From positions 1 through 64,000 of the forward strand of contig CAWBIZ010000011.1 of the NCBI GenBank assembly GCA_963789005.1: 64,000 nucleotides of DNA, in the 5' to 3' direction. The notes below the pieces were generated by a model, which was given only the letters and a program-made list of their open reading frames with translations, did no database searches and was not told where the DNA came from. Origin of the DNA: DASSUW01 sp963789005. GTDB lineage: Bacteria > Actinomycetota > Thermoleophilia > Solirubrobacterales > Solirubrobacteraceae. Positions 34,181 through 44,558 of this stretch are shown here, one piece after another (position 1 is the stretch's first letter; each line of letters begins with the position of its first letter). A program made the translations under genes and the position numbers.

Positions 34181-34965
34181 TCACTCCTGAAGCGAGGCGA
34201 GCTGCTCCTCGAAGCGGGCCATCGCGTCGCGGTACAGGAGAGCCCCCAGCTCACCCGGGCCACGCCGAGCTCGGCCAGCTCGGCGAGCGACGGCGCCTGC
34301 GGCAGGCGCATGACGTTCACCGGGCCGCCGACCTCCGCCATGAAGCGGCGCAGCGCGTCCGTCTCCCACAGGCCGATCGGGTACACGCAGTCGACGCCGG
34401 CCTCGAGGTAGGCGTTCGCGCGCTGCAGCGCCTCGGGAACGAGCTCCTCCTGGGTGCCGGGGCCGGCGCCGGCGACGAAGGGCCGAAGAAGACGTCCACC
34501 CGGGCGTTGATCACGAGCGGGTAGCCGTCCTCCGACGCGGCCTGGCGAACCGCCCTGAGCCACTCCGCGTGCCGGTCGGGATCGCGCAGGCCGCCGGCGG
34601 CGTGGTCGGTGTCCTCGAGGTTGCAGCCGGCGGCCCCGGCGCTCCGCAGCGCGGCCACGAGCTCGGCGGGCTCCATCCCGTAGCCGGCCTCGGCGTCGAC
34701 GGTCACGGGCACCTCGACGCCGCGTGCGATCCGCGCGGCCGCGGCGAGCATCTCCTCGGCCGGCGCACCCTCGTGGTCCTCATAGCCGAGCGCCGCGGCC
34801 ACGCCCGCAGCTGGTGGTCGCGACCACGGGGAACCCGGCCGCGACCACGGCTCTCGCCGTGGCCACGTCCCAGGCGTTCGGAAGCAGCAGGGGCGCGCCG
34901 GGGCGGTGCAGCGACCGCAGCAGGTCGCACCGGCTCTGGAGGTCGGCTGTCTGTGAGGTGCTCAT
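34181..34965 (-). CDS. Isocitrate lyase/PEP mutase family protein (frameshifted)
   Basis: The reading starts MSTSQTADLQSRCDLLRSLH and shows LLLPNAWDVATARAVVAAGF, then in a second frame GYEDHEGAPAEEMLAAAARI, VPVTVDAEAGYG (metal-binding Asp), CNLEDTDH and VINARVDVFF, and in a third frame LEAGVDCVYPIGLWETDALR. The end is AMARFEEQLASLQE. Three or more single-base shifts are needed for the roughly 260-residue protein. Family members cleave or rearrange C-C or C-P bonds of 2-oxoacids; many actinobacterial ones are of unknown substrate. It is convergent with the NmrA-like gene. Confidence 0.72.
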
Positions 34966-35014
34966 ATGCCGAGACCTACGCCTCCGCTCGCCGCCGCGAT
35001 AATGGCGCGCCGGC

Positions 35015-37784
35015 ATGCTCGACGCCCACCTGTCATCGTCGGGGTTGCTCGACCGTGACAGCGAGCGCGACGCGCTGGAACGACTCGTCGCGGGAGTGCG
35101 CGCGGGCCAGAGCCGCGTGCTGGTCCTCCGCGGCGAGGCGGGCGTCGGCAAGACCGCCCTGCTGCGGCACCTGTCGGCGGCCGCGGACGGGATGCCGGAT
35201 CGCCCGGGCGGCGGGCGTCGAGTCCGAGATGGAGCTCGCGTTCGCCGGCCTGCATGCGCTGTGCGCGCCGATGCTCGGCCGTCTCGAGCATCTGCCGGGC
35301 CCGCAGCGCGACGCGCTGAGCACGGCGTTCGGCCTGAGCGCCGGACCGCCGCCGGATCGCTTCCTCGTCGGGTTGGCGGTCCTGAGCCTGCTGGCCGACG
35401 CCGCCGAGGAGCAGCCGCTCGTGTGCATCGTCGACGACGCGCAGTGGCTCGACCGGGTGTCCGCGCAGACGCTCGCGTTCGTGGCGCGCCGGCTCCTGGC
35501 GGAGCGGGTCGGATTGGTGTTCGCGCTGCGCGAGTCCGGCGACGAGCACGTGCTCGAGGGGTTGCCGGAGCTCGTGATCGAGGGGCTGGCCGCCGACGAC
35601 GCCCGGCTGCTGCTGGACGCGACGATCCCGGGGCCGCTCGACGAGCGGGTGCAAGGCCCGGATCCTCGGCGAGGCCGCGCGGCAACCCGCTCGCGCTGAT
35701 CGAGCTGCCGCGCGGATTGACGCCGGCGGAGCTCGCGGGCGGGTTCGGGCTCCCCGACGCGCGCCCGTTGGCGAGCCGCATCGAGCACACCTTCCTGCAG
35801 CGCGTCCAGACGCTTCCGCGCGACACGCAGCTTCTGCTCCTGACGGCGGCGGCCGAGCCGCTGGGCGATCTGGGCCTGCTGTGGCGCGCCGCCGAGCGTC
35901 TCGGGATCGGCGGCGAGGCCGGGCGGCCGGCCGAGGCCGCCGGATTGATCGAGCTCGGCGCACGCGTGCGCTTCCCGCATCCGCTCGTCCGCTCGGCGGT
36001 CTACCGCGCGTCGGACCCGAGCGACCGCCGCGACGTGCACCGGGCGCTCGCCGACGTCGACCGACCCGGTCCTCGATCCCGACCGTCGCGCCTGGCATCG
36101 CGCGCACGCGACGGCGACGCCGGACGAGGCGGTGGCCGCGGAGATGGCGCGCTCGGCCGACCGCGCGCAGGGCCGTGGCGGGCTGGCCGCGGCCGCCGCG
36201 TTCCTGCAGCGGGCGGCCGAGCTGACGCCGGACCCCGCCGTGCGCGTCGAGCGCTCGCTCGCCGCGGCCCAGGCGAAGCTCGACGTCGCCGACGCCGCGT
36301 CCGCGTCCGACCTCCTGGCCGCCGCCGAGCTCGGGCCGCTCGACGAGCTCCAGCGCGCGCGGCTGGAGCGGTTGCGGCGCGCAGATCGTGTTCGCCAGCC
36401 GGCGCGGGCGCGACGCGCCGCCGCTGCTGCTCGAGGCGGCCAGGCGGCTCGATCCCCTGGACGCCGCGATGGCCCGCGAGACCTACCTCGAGGCGATCGC
36501 GTCGGCGATGTTCGCCGGGCGCCTCGGCACCGGCCCGGATGAGCGTGAGGTGGCCGAGGCCGCGCGCGCGTCGACCCGGGCGGAGGCCGCGGGCGCGGCC
36601 GACCTGCTCCTCGACGCCCTCGTGACGCGGTTCACCGAGGGGTACGCGGCGTCGGTCGCGCCGCTCTCGCGGGCGCTGCGCGCGTTCGGCGAACCCGACG
36701 GCGGCGGAGAGGACCGGCGCTGGCTGTGGCTGGCGTGCCGCCTCGCGCAGGATCTCTGGGACGACGAGCTCTGGCACGTGCTCGCGACCCGCGGCGTGCG
36801 CCTCGCGCGCGACACCGGCGCGCTCAGCCTGCTCCCGAACGCGCTCAACTACCTCGCCGCGCTCAACGTCCATTCCGGGGCCTTCGCCACCGCCGCCGCG
36901 CTGGTCGACGAGGTCGACGCGATCACGCAGGCGACCGGACTCCCGCCGCTCAAGTACGCGGCGTGCATGCTGGCCGCGGCGCGCGGCGATCAGGCGCAGC
37001 GCGCTCGTTCGACGACGCGTGGCGGAGTGCGGATGGCGCGCGGCGAGGGCTCGGCGGCTCGCGCCTGGTCTGGTGGCTACCGCGCTGCTGCACAACGGCC
37101 ACGGCCGCTACGGCGAGGCGCTCGCGGCCGCGCGGCAGGCCTGCGAGCACGAGGACGTCATGGCGTACGGCTGGGCGCTGGTCGAGCTGATCGAGGCCGG
37201 CGTCCGCGGCGGCCGAGCCGGACGAGGCCGCCGCCGCGCTCGAGCGCCTGAGCGAGCGCACGCAGGCGAGCGGCACCGAATGGGCGCTCGGGATCGAAGC
37301 GCGCTGCCGTGCGCTGGTGAGCGACGACGAGTCGCTCTACCGCGAGTCGATCGAGCGGCTCGCGCGCAGCCGCGCGGCGGTCGAGCTCGCGCGCAGCCGG
37401 CTCCTCTACGGGGAGTGGCTGCGGCGCGAGAACCGGCGCACCGACGCGCGCGAGCTCCTGCGCGCCGCCCACGAGAGCTTCAGCCAGATGGGGGCCGAGG
37501 CGTTCGCCGAGCGCGCCCGCCGCGAGCTGCTCGCCACCGGCGAGACCGTGCGCCGGATCACAGCGGACACGCGCGACGCCCTGACGCCCCAGGAGATCCA
37601 GGTCGCGCGGTTGGCCCGCGACGGGCACACCAACCCGGAGATCGGCGCCCAGCTGTTCATCAGCCCGCGCACGGTCGAGTACCACCTGCACAAGGTGTTC
37701 CGCAAGCTCGACGTCAGCAGCCGCAAGGAGCTTCGCGACGCGCTCGCGGACATGTCCGACCAGGCCGTCTTGGGCTTCGTGTAA
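35015..37784 (+). CDS. Large LuxR-family ATPase regulator (LAL), frameshifted
   Basis: Reconstructed across about seven shifts, this is a roughly 920-residue LAL regulator. The N-terminus has GLLDRDSERDALERLV and Walker A GEAGVGKTALLRHL, followed by Walker B CIVDDAQWLDRVS in another frame. The middle has HPLVRSAVYRAS and helical TPR-like repeats (LARDTGALSLLPNALNYLAA). The C-terminus is a LuxR HTH: LTPQEIQVARLARDGHTNPE and SPRTVEYHLHKVFRKLDVSS. LAL proteins are ATP-dependent activators of catabolic or secondary metabolic genes. Its 3' end is convergent with the ECF41 gene, nine bases apart. Intact motifs in every frame argue for sequence errors. Confidence 0.78.
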
Positions 37785-37793
37785 GAGAAGGAG

Positions 37794-38470
37794 TTACGCC
37801 GCGACGGGGACGACCGCACCGGCAGCGAGCAGCTGTTCGAGCGTTGCGAGATCTCCGGTCTGCGCCGCGGCGACGAAGGCATCGAGCAGTCGCTGGTGCT
37901 CGTTGGCACCGACTGGCCGGCGATGTTCGCCGCACAGACGGCGGCGGGCACGGATGACGAGTTGCCGGGCGTTCGCCTCGCTCAGTGCGAGGACTTGCGA
38001 GATGTGCCGGTACGGGTAGTCGAACGCTTCCCGAAGCACGTAGGCGGCTCGTTCGGTCGGAGACAGCTTCTGCAGGAGCACGAGCACCGCGGACTCGAGC
38101 GCTTCGCTGTGCTCGGCGTCGAGCGACGGGTCGGCGGCGGCGTCGACCGGGTCGACAAGCCGCGGGCCGATGCACGTTTCGCGTCGCGCACGTGCGGATT
38201 GCCGACGTTGATCGCGAGTCGCGACGTCGTCGTCGCGAGAAACGCCGCGGCATCGCGCACGTTGGTCCGGTCGGTGCCCTGCCAGCGGAGCCACGTCTCC
38301 TGCACCACGTCATCCGCTTCCCTCGCACCCCCGAGCACCCGATACGCGATGCCGAACAGCCGCGAACGCGCGGTCTGGAACAACGCGGCGTCGGCCTCGG
38401 ACACCCTGGGCGTGCTCATGCCGCCCACTCGCGGGGATTCGATCGCGACAGCCTGCGCGGTGGTGTTCAT
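37794..38470 (-). CDS. ECF sigma factor, ECF41/SigJ type, short C-terminal domain (one frameshift)
   Basis: Sigma region 2 is ARSRLFGIAYRVLGGAREAD then DVVQETWLRWQ. After a one-base shift near 38195, region 4 follows: LSPTERAAYVLREAFDYPYR, HISQVLALSEANARQLVIRA. A C-terminal SnoaL-like domain begins (HQRLLDAFVAAAQTGDLATL) but the protein ends about 20 residues later, whereas ECF41 proteins normally carry about 100 more. In ECF41 this extension modulates activity, so truncation could give an altered or constitutive sigma factor. The start may be 38470 or the in-frame ATG at 38419. It is divergent from a hydrolase gene with a matching promoter. Confidence 0.8.
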
Positions 38471-38580
38471 GCCGCGAGCTTGCTCCGGCGCCGGCGTCCT
38501 CTCGTCCGTGGAAGTCCCCCGTCGGGTCCCTAGTCACCGGCGCCAGTGCCCAGTCAGTGGCCCGCGCCGCGCCAACGTCA

Positions 38581-38607
38581 TGTCACGACTCGCCCCCCTG
38601 TCCGGTC
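38581..38607 (+). promoter_or_regulatory. ECF41-type promoter, copy C
   Basis: TGTCACG at 38581-38587, 16 bases, GGTC at 38604-38607; the hydrolase ATG is 69 bases further on. It lies in the divergent region upstream of the ECF41 gene itself. GTCATGTCAC precedes the same box in copy A. Confidence 0.72.
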
Positions 38608-38676
38608 TTTGCTGGTGCCAACCCGCTCGACGCCGAAAGGCGCGAGCGGGATCTCCCGGCCGAAAGGTCCGTTCCC

Positions 38677-39400
38677 ATGTCATGCACCATCGTTCTCGTC
38701 CACGGCGCCTTCGCCGAGTCGGTGAGTTGGGACGGCGTGATCGATCCGCTGGTGGCGGAAGGCCACCGCGTCGTCGCCGCCGCCAATCCGCTGCGCGGCC
38801 TCGCCACCGACGCTGCCGCGGTCAGTGACCTGGTCCGCACGATCCAGGGGCCGGTCGTGCTCGTCGCCCACTCCTACGGGGGCGCCGTGATCCGAACGCT
38901 TCAGCTCCGACGCCGGCGAGATCGCCGGACTCGTCTACGTCCAACGGGTTCGCCCCGGAGCCCGGTGAGAACTGCTTCCAGCTCGCGGCCATGTTCCCGG
39001 GCAGCATGCTCGGCGAGGAGACGGCACGGCCGGTCCCGCGGAGCGACGGAACGACCGACCTCTACATCGCTGCGGGCAGCTTCCACGACATCTTCTGCCA
39101 GGACGTCTCCGCGCCGCAGGCCGTCGCTGATGGCCGCAACGCAGCGTCCGGCCACCCAGGAGGCGCTCGTCGAAGCGTCAGGCGAGCGTTCGCTGTGGAA
39201 GGACGTGCCGTCGTGGTTCCTGATCGGCGAGCACGACCGCATCATCCCCGCCGCCCTCCAGCACTTCATGGCTCAAGCGCGCCGGCGCGCCATCCGCACG
39301 ATCGAGATCCCGGGCGCGTCACATGCGCTCGGCGTGTCGCAACCCGGCGGCGACGGCTCACCTGATCCTCGAGGCCGCAGCAATGTGCGTGGCCGCGTAG
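38677..39400 (+). CDS. Alpha/beta hydrolase, esterase type (frameshifted)
   Basis: The protein begins MSCTIVLVHGAFAESVSWDG (oxyanion HGAF) and has the nucleophile in VVLVAHSYGGAVI. After shifts near 38900, 39125 and 39345 it continues with NCFQLAAMFPGSMLGEETAR, LYIAAGSFHDIFCQDV, VPSWFLIGEHDRIIPAALQ (acid) and IEIPGASHALGVSQP (His). Reconstructed length is about 240 residues. This family includes methylketone/salicylate-type esterases; the substrate is unknown. GAAAGG precedes the ATG. It lies next to the ECF41 gene and carries ECF41 promoter copy C. Confidence 0.78.
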
Positions 39401-39430
39401 ATCTCGAACAACGACCAAGAGAAACTCACC

Positions 39431-40387
39431 ATGTCCGCAACGACCACGTACACGCCAGTCGTGCTCGAGCCCGCCTCGCAGGCTTTTGCTGACGCGACCG
39501 CCAAGGCCGCCGCTCCTGTATGAGCTCACCCGGGACGAGGCGCGCAAGGTGCTCGACGACGTGCAGGGCGCGCCCATCGACAAGCTCCCGTGGACGAGAG
39601 GTGGATCACCGTCCCGGCGGAGGGTCGGCGACGTCCGGGCGCGCATCGTCCGCCCGGCGGGCGCGGTCGGCACCCTGCCCGTGATCCTGTACACGCACGG
39701 CGGCGGCTGGGTCCTCGGCAACGTCGCCACCCACGAGCGGTCGTGCGCGAACTGACCGCGCGGCCGGCGCGGCGTTCGTCTTCGTCGAGTACGCCGCTCG
39801 CCGGAGGCCCGGTACCCGGTGGCGATCGAGCAGGTCTACGCCACGGTGCGGTGGGTCAACGCGAGGAGCCGAGAAGGGGCTGGACGGGCCCGGCTGGCGG
39901 TCGCCGGTGATGGGTCGGCGGCAACATGACCGCCGCGGTGACGCTCCTGGCGAAGGAGCGCGGCGACGGCGATTCGTGACCAGGCGCTGTACTACCCCGT
40001 CACCAACGCCGCCTTGGACACCGATAGCTACGCGCAGTTCGCCGAGGGCCCTGGCTGACCCGCAAGGCGATGCAATGGTTCTGGGATGCCTACACCCCCG
40101 ACGCCGCGCGCGCTCCGAGCCGAACGCCTCGCCGCTGCGGGCGAGCCTCGAGCAACTCGCCGGCTTGCCGCCGGCCCTGGTGATCGCCGACGAGGCCGAC
40201 GTGCTGCGCGACGAGGGCGAGGCGTACGCGCGAGCTGCGCCAGGCCGGCGTCGACGTCACCGCCGTCCGCTACGAGGGCGTCTTCCACGACTTCATGATG
40301 CTCAACGCGCTGGCCGAGACAAACGCCACTCGCGACGCCGTCGAGCAGGCCACCGCCGTCCTGCGCAAAGCGCTGCACAGCGCCTGA
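39431..40387 (+). CDS. Alpha/beta hydrolase, hormone-sensitive-lipase (GDXG) type, frameshifted
   Basis: Reading from MSATTTYTPVVLEPASQAFA, the frame shifts several times, but PPLLYELTRDEARKVLDDVQ, ILYTHGGGWVLGNVATHE (the HGGG oxyanion motif), ALYYPVTNAALDTDSYAQF, LAGLPPALVIADEADVLRDE (acid) and VFHDFMMLNALAET (His) are all recognisable. The GDSxGG nucleophile motif is split by an indel near 39910. Reconstructed length is about 318 residues, normal for the family. It follows the preceding hydrolase by 30 bases and may be cotranscribed from the ECF41-type promoter. Confidence 0.72.
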
Positions 40388-40396
40388 GGGCTGACC

Positions 40397-40620
40397 ATGC
40401 ACGAGATCCATGTGAGCGTCGTCGGTGCGGAGGAGGCGTCAAGCAATGGCACCGCCGAGTTCTGGGCCGGCGACCGGCTGATCGGCTTCACACGCCTCGA
40501 CGACGGCGACCTCATGTTCCAAATCGAGCCGAATCACGACGGCAGCGCCGTCGTGGTCGGCGCCCACAGCCTGGCCGAGGCCCTCGCCGAGGCCATCCTG
40601 CTTCTCGCCCGCGACCCTGA
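40397..40620 (+). CDS. Small hypothetical protein
   Basis: From ATG 40397 the product reads MHEIHVSVVGAEEASSNGTA, EFWAGDRLIGFTRLDDGDLM and HSLAEALAEAILLLARD, a compact alpha/beta sequence of about 75 residues. The frame then stays open without homology; a stop at 40618 in the neighbouring frame suggests an indel near the end. GAGG precedes the start. No family is recognised. It follows the hydrolase stop by nine bases. Confidence 0.5.
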
Positions 40621-40702
40621 GAACCACTCACCCCGACGAGGCACTCGTGCACCACACAACACTGCCGAGCGCCTGGCTGCGCGTGGCCAAGGAGGATTCC
40701 CC

Positions 40703-41090
40703 ATGAGCACTTCCGAGCCATCCGAACCCGAACGAGACGTATTCGACCACAGAGCGAATCGAGGAGGTCGCCTCCGAGATCGGCCTCGTGGGAGCGCTGG
40801 CGATCCGCGCGGTCGAGGTCGGGACCATAGTCCTCATCGGCCTCCTCGTCTGCCCGCCGCTGTTCATCCTCGTCGTGGTGGTCGTCGTCCCGCTCGTCGC
40901 CCTGACCGTCCTCGTGAGTCTCATCGCGGCGGTCCTGGCGACGCCCTACCTGATCGTTCGCCACCTCCGTGGGCATCGCGGCGGCCACGCAGTACTGCAG
41001 CAGCGGCTCGGACATGCGTTCCACGCGCTCCTGGACATCGCGCCGCACCGCCTCCTCGCCGCCATCCGTGCGTCCGGCCGCGCACATGCT
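40703..41090 (+). CDS. Small membrane protein (one frameshift)
   Basis: The ATG at 40703 has GGAGG about eight bases upstream. The product starts MSTSEPSEPERDVFDH; an extra base near 40752 shifts the frame, and it continues ERIEEVASEIGLVGALAIRA followed by two strongly hydrophobic helices (VGTIVLIGLLVCPPLFILVV, VALTVLVSLIAAVLATPYLI) and a basic tail (VRHLRGHRGG). It is probably a two-helix inner-membrane protein. The 3' end is not resolved, because it overlaps the 3' end of the convergent LtrA gene. Confidence 0.55.
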
Positions 41091-42239
41091 CGGCGATCAC
41101 CAGCGCGACCAGCAGCGCCGCGAGCGCCGCCCACACGACCAGTCCCTTGTAGCCGACGACGCGAGCGGGATCGCGGCCAGCAGCGCGACGACCGCGACCG
41201 CTCGCGGCCACCGCTGCGCGTGGCCGATCCGCGCCGCGCAGGCCATCAGGCCGACGAGGAACAGGGCCGGGCCGCCAGGTCACGAGTGCGCCGGAGTCTC
41301 CAGGTCGTCGGTGGGGTGGGCGATCACGAGCTCCTCGCCGACCGCCACGAGGAAGATCCCGGCGACCATCGGCAGGTGCAGGTAGGTGTAGGTGTCGCGG
41401 CCGGTCTGGCCGCGCTCGTCGGCGGTGGGCGGCGCGGATCCGCTCGAGCACGTGGCCGGCGACCTGCCCGAAGTACAGCCACCACAGCGCGATCGTGGTG
41501 CCGAACGCGAACAGCAGCGCGGTCACGACATCGGTGGTCGGGCCCGTGTCGGCGGCGGTCTCGCCCGCCATCACGATGCTCTCACCCAGCGCGATGATCA
41601 CGAACAGCTGGAACCGCTCGGCGAAGTGGGCGCCCTCGATCGGCCATGGCTCATCGGGGTGGGACCCAGGCGCGGCAGCCAGTAGGCCGCCAGCGGGCCC
41701 GGCCAGGTCGACCGCCAGGGCGGCGAGCCACAGCGCCCACCGGGCGCCCTCGCCGTCGACCAGGCCCCGGCCATCCACAGCGGCGTCGACAGCATGCTCC
41801 ATGTGAGGATCTGGATGAAGTCTGGTGGAAGGGGCCGGACGGCGTGACGGCGACGACGAAGGCGTTGCGGACGATCTGCAGGGCCGATTAGCCGCCGGCG
41901 AAGAACAGGGCCTCGTCGCCGAACGCCTCGGGGATCGCGGCGGCGATCAGCAGGCTGGAGAGCATCACGAACACGAGCACGAGCCGCACCGGCACCACGT
42001 CGGGATCGAACCAGTTGGTCATCCAGGTCGTGTAGTTCCAGGCCCAGTAAGGGCGAGGAGCATGAAAGCCGTCTGCGCCGCGGCCTCCCGGATGTCGAGG
42101 TGTAGAGCAGGTGGTGCGGAGCTGCGTCATCGCGAAGACGTAGACGAGGTCGAAGAACAGCCGAAGTACGTCGCCCGGTGCTCGCCGTCTGCCGCGTGCG
42201 GATGAGCGGGATGTCCGGGATGATCGGGCTCGCGGTCAT
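41046..42239 (-). CDS. Low temperature requirement protein A (LtrA), frameshifted
   Basis: The start ATG (MTASPIIPDIPLIRTR) overlaps the LysR stop. Across several shifts the LtrA family signature is clear: YWAWNYTTWMTNWFDPD, LVLVFVMLSSLLIAAAIPEA, FGDEALFFAGG, IQILTWSMLSTPLWMAGA, HFAERFQLFVIIALGESIVM and ALLFAFGTTIALWWLYF. LtrA proteins are multi-pass membrane proteins of poorly defined role. The last clear segment is GLVVWAALAALLVALVIAEH; the exact end is uncertain. Its coupling to the LysR gene is unusual, since LysR targets usually lie divergent. Confidence 0.75.
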
Positions 42240-43162
42240 CGCGCGGGGTGGCTCCGGCGTAGCCGTGCCCGCGCGAGCTCGTCGACGAGCTCGCGGGCGG
42301 CAGGGAGCTCGTCCTGGCCGACCCTCGTCACGGCGATCAGCCGGCGTTCGACGACGGGCGTCAGCGGCCGCCACTCGACGCCGTGTGGCTGGCCCGCGAC
42401 CGCGAGCTCGGGGAGGACGGCGACCATGTCCCCGCCCTCGACGAGCGCGAGCATGGCACCGGCGTCGTGAACGCGAGCGCGGACCTGCGGCTGGACTCCC
42501 GCGCGCCGGCACTCGCTCTCGACGCTGCGGGCGAACACCGAGGAGCGGTGCTCGGCGACCTGTGGCTCGCCGGCCAGGTCACTCCACGCGACGGCATCGC
42601 CTTCGGCCCAGCGGTGGCCGGCGGCGAACACGACGACGAGCGGCGTGGCGAAGAGGTCGGTCGTGCGAAGCCCGTCATGGCGACCGGCGCTCCAGGTCAG
42701 GTCGTCGATGACGGCGACGTCGACATGCCCGAGGCGGATGGCTTCCAGGCTCTGTTCGCCTTCCAGGTCCTCGACTTCGACGAGGAGCTCGGGGAACCGC
42801 TCGCGCAGGCCGGCAAGCACCCGCGGCATGACGAGCCGGACGACGCTGGGAAAGGACGCGACGCGCAGGCGGCCACTCGGCAGGGTCTGGAGGGCCTGCA
42901 GCGCGGACCGTGCTTCGTCGAGCGCTTCGAACACGCGCTCGCTGCGGTCGGCGAGCAACTTCCCGGCAACCGTGAGACGGACGCCTCGCCCCGCCCGCTC
43001 CACCAGCTGGACGCGGGTCTCCCGCTCGAGCGCCGCGAGCTGCTGCGAGACGGCCGACGGCGTGAGCCAGAGCGCGTCGGCCACGGCCGCGATGCTCCCG
43101 CGGTGTGCCAGCTCGCGGAGCACCCGCAGGCGGGTGACGTTGAGGACGATGTCCTCGGTCAT
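42236..43162 (-). CDS. LysR-family transcriptional regulator
   Basis: The 308-residue protein has a LysR HTH at residues 6-65 (LRVLRELAHRGSIAAVADAL, TPSAVSQQLAALERETRVQL) and a substrate-binding domain from about 90 (GRLRVASFPSVVRLVMPRVL). It is divergent from the binding-protein/dehydrogenase operon at 43295 and is its likely regulator. The 132-base intergenic gap should hold the operator; a GTGACC...GGTCAC pair near 43174-43221 is a weak candidate. The start is set by the HTH; the ribosome-binding site is weak. Confidence 0.88.
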   Translation of the reverse strand: MTEDIVLNVTRLRVLRELAHRGSIAAVADALWLTPSAVSQQLAALERETRVQLVERAGRGVRLTVAGKLLADRSERVFEALDEARSALQALQTLPSGRLRVASFPSVVRLVMPRVLAGLRERFPELLVEVEDLEGEQSLEAIRLGHVDVAVIDDLTWSAGRHDGLRTTDLFATPLVVVFAAGHRWAEGDAVAWSDLAGEPQVAEHRSSVFARSVESECRRAGVQPQVRARVHDAGAMLALVEGGDMVAVLPELAVAGQPHGVEWRPLTPVVERRLIAVTRVGQDELPAARELVDELARARLRRSHPAR

Positions 43163-43294
43163 GGCGCTGATTATCCGTGACCCGCCGCGAGGATTCAGCG
43201 CAGCTAATGCGACGGTCACAGCAGGTCTGCTGGATCGGTCGGCTGCTGGGCCGCACACTCGCCACTCGACCCGTACCGAGGAGAGGGAGTGGCG

Positions 43295-44558
43295 ATGAGG
43301 GCTTCGTATGCGGCGTGCGCCGCGGTGCTGACGGCTGCCGTCGTGGCAGCCGGTTGTGGAAGCGACGACGGCGGCACCGGCGCGGCGTCCGGCGGCGGGA
43401 GGGCGCTGACGATCTACTCGAGCCTTCCGCTGCAGGGAGCGTCGAAGAACCAGTCGGAGGCGATCGCCAACGGGATGAAGCTCGCGCTCAAGCAGGCGGG
43501 CGGCAAGGTCGGAGACCACGCGGTCAAGTACGTCCCGCTGGACGACTCGACGGCGCAGGCGGGCGCCTGGACGCCCGAGGCGACCCAGGCCAACGCCCGC
43601 AAGGCGGCCCAGGACGATTCTGCGATCGCCTACCTGGGCGAGTTCAACTCAGGCGCCAGCGCCGTCTCGGTCCCGATCCTCAACGAGGTCGGCCTCGCCC
43701 AGAACGGCCTGACCAACACCGCGGTCGGGCTGACGACCGATGAGCCCGGCTCGACGCCCGGCGAGCCCGACAAGTACTACCCGAGCGGCGAGCGCCACTA
43801 CGTCCGCATCGTGCCCAAGGACACCATCCAGGGCGCCGCGCTCGTGACGCTCATGAAGCAGGACGGCTGCACCAAGACGTACATGACCAACGACAAGGAG
43901 GTCTTCGGCTCCGGCCTGGCCAGCAACATCGACCGTTCGGCCGGGGAGCAGGGCCTCGAGATCGTGGGCAATCAGGGGATCGACAAGAACGCCGCGAACT
44001 ATCGCTCGCTGGCGACCGGCGCCAACAGCCGCGGCGCCGACTGCATGGTCTATGCCGGTAAGATCACCGCGAACAAGCCGCGGCGGAGTCCGTCCGAAGG
44101 ACTTCGCGGCGGCGATGCCGGACGCGAAGCTCTACGGGCCGGACGGCATCGCCGAATCGGGGTTCGCCGATCCCAAGGAAGGCGGCATCCCGGCGGACGT
44201 GGGCGCACGGGTCAAGGTCGTCATCGCCACGCTGCCCGCGAGCGAGTATCCGCCCGAGGGCCAGCAGTTCTTCGACGAGTACGAGGGCGAGTACGGCGAA
44301 GCCAACCCCGATCCGTACGCCATCTATGGCTACGAGGCGATGAGCCTGACCCTCGACGCCATCGAGCGCGCGGCGGAGCAGGGCGAGGTCGACCGGGCAT
44401 CCGTGATCGAGCAGCTCTTCGCGACGAAGGACCGCGAGAGCGTGCTCGGCACCTACTCGATCGACGAGAACGGCGACACCACGCTCACCGACTACGGCGC
44501 GTACAAGATCGAGGACGGCGCGCTCGTCTTCGACGGGACGATCAAGGCGCAGCCGTGA
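43295..44558 (+). CDS. Leu/Ile/Val-type ABC substrate-binding lipoprotein (one frameshift)
   Basis: A lipoprotein signal peptide ends with lipobox VAAG-C (Cys21). The type 1 periplasmic-binding fold follows: ALTIYSSLPLQGASKNQSEA, IANGMKLALKQAGGKVGDHA, IAYLGEFNSGASAVSVPILN, VGLAQNGLTNTAVGLT. A shift near 44090 moves the frame, after which PKDFAAAMPDAKLYGPDGIA and YAIYGYEAMSLTLDAIERAA complete the protein of about 420 residues. It should capture an amino acid or amide outside the membrane. No ABC permease or ATPase genes are adjacent, so it must work with distant components or act as a sensor. GGGAG precedes the ATG. Confidence 0.83.

Noticed and set aside
40797..41597. Long extension of the small membrane protein
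   Set aside because: Beyond about 41090 the frame is antisense to conserved LtrA segments, so the extension is a shadow.
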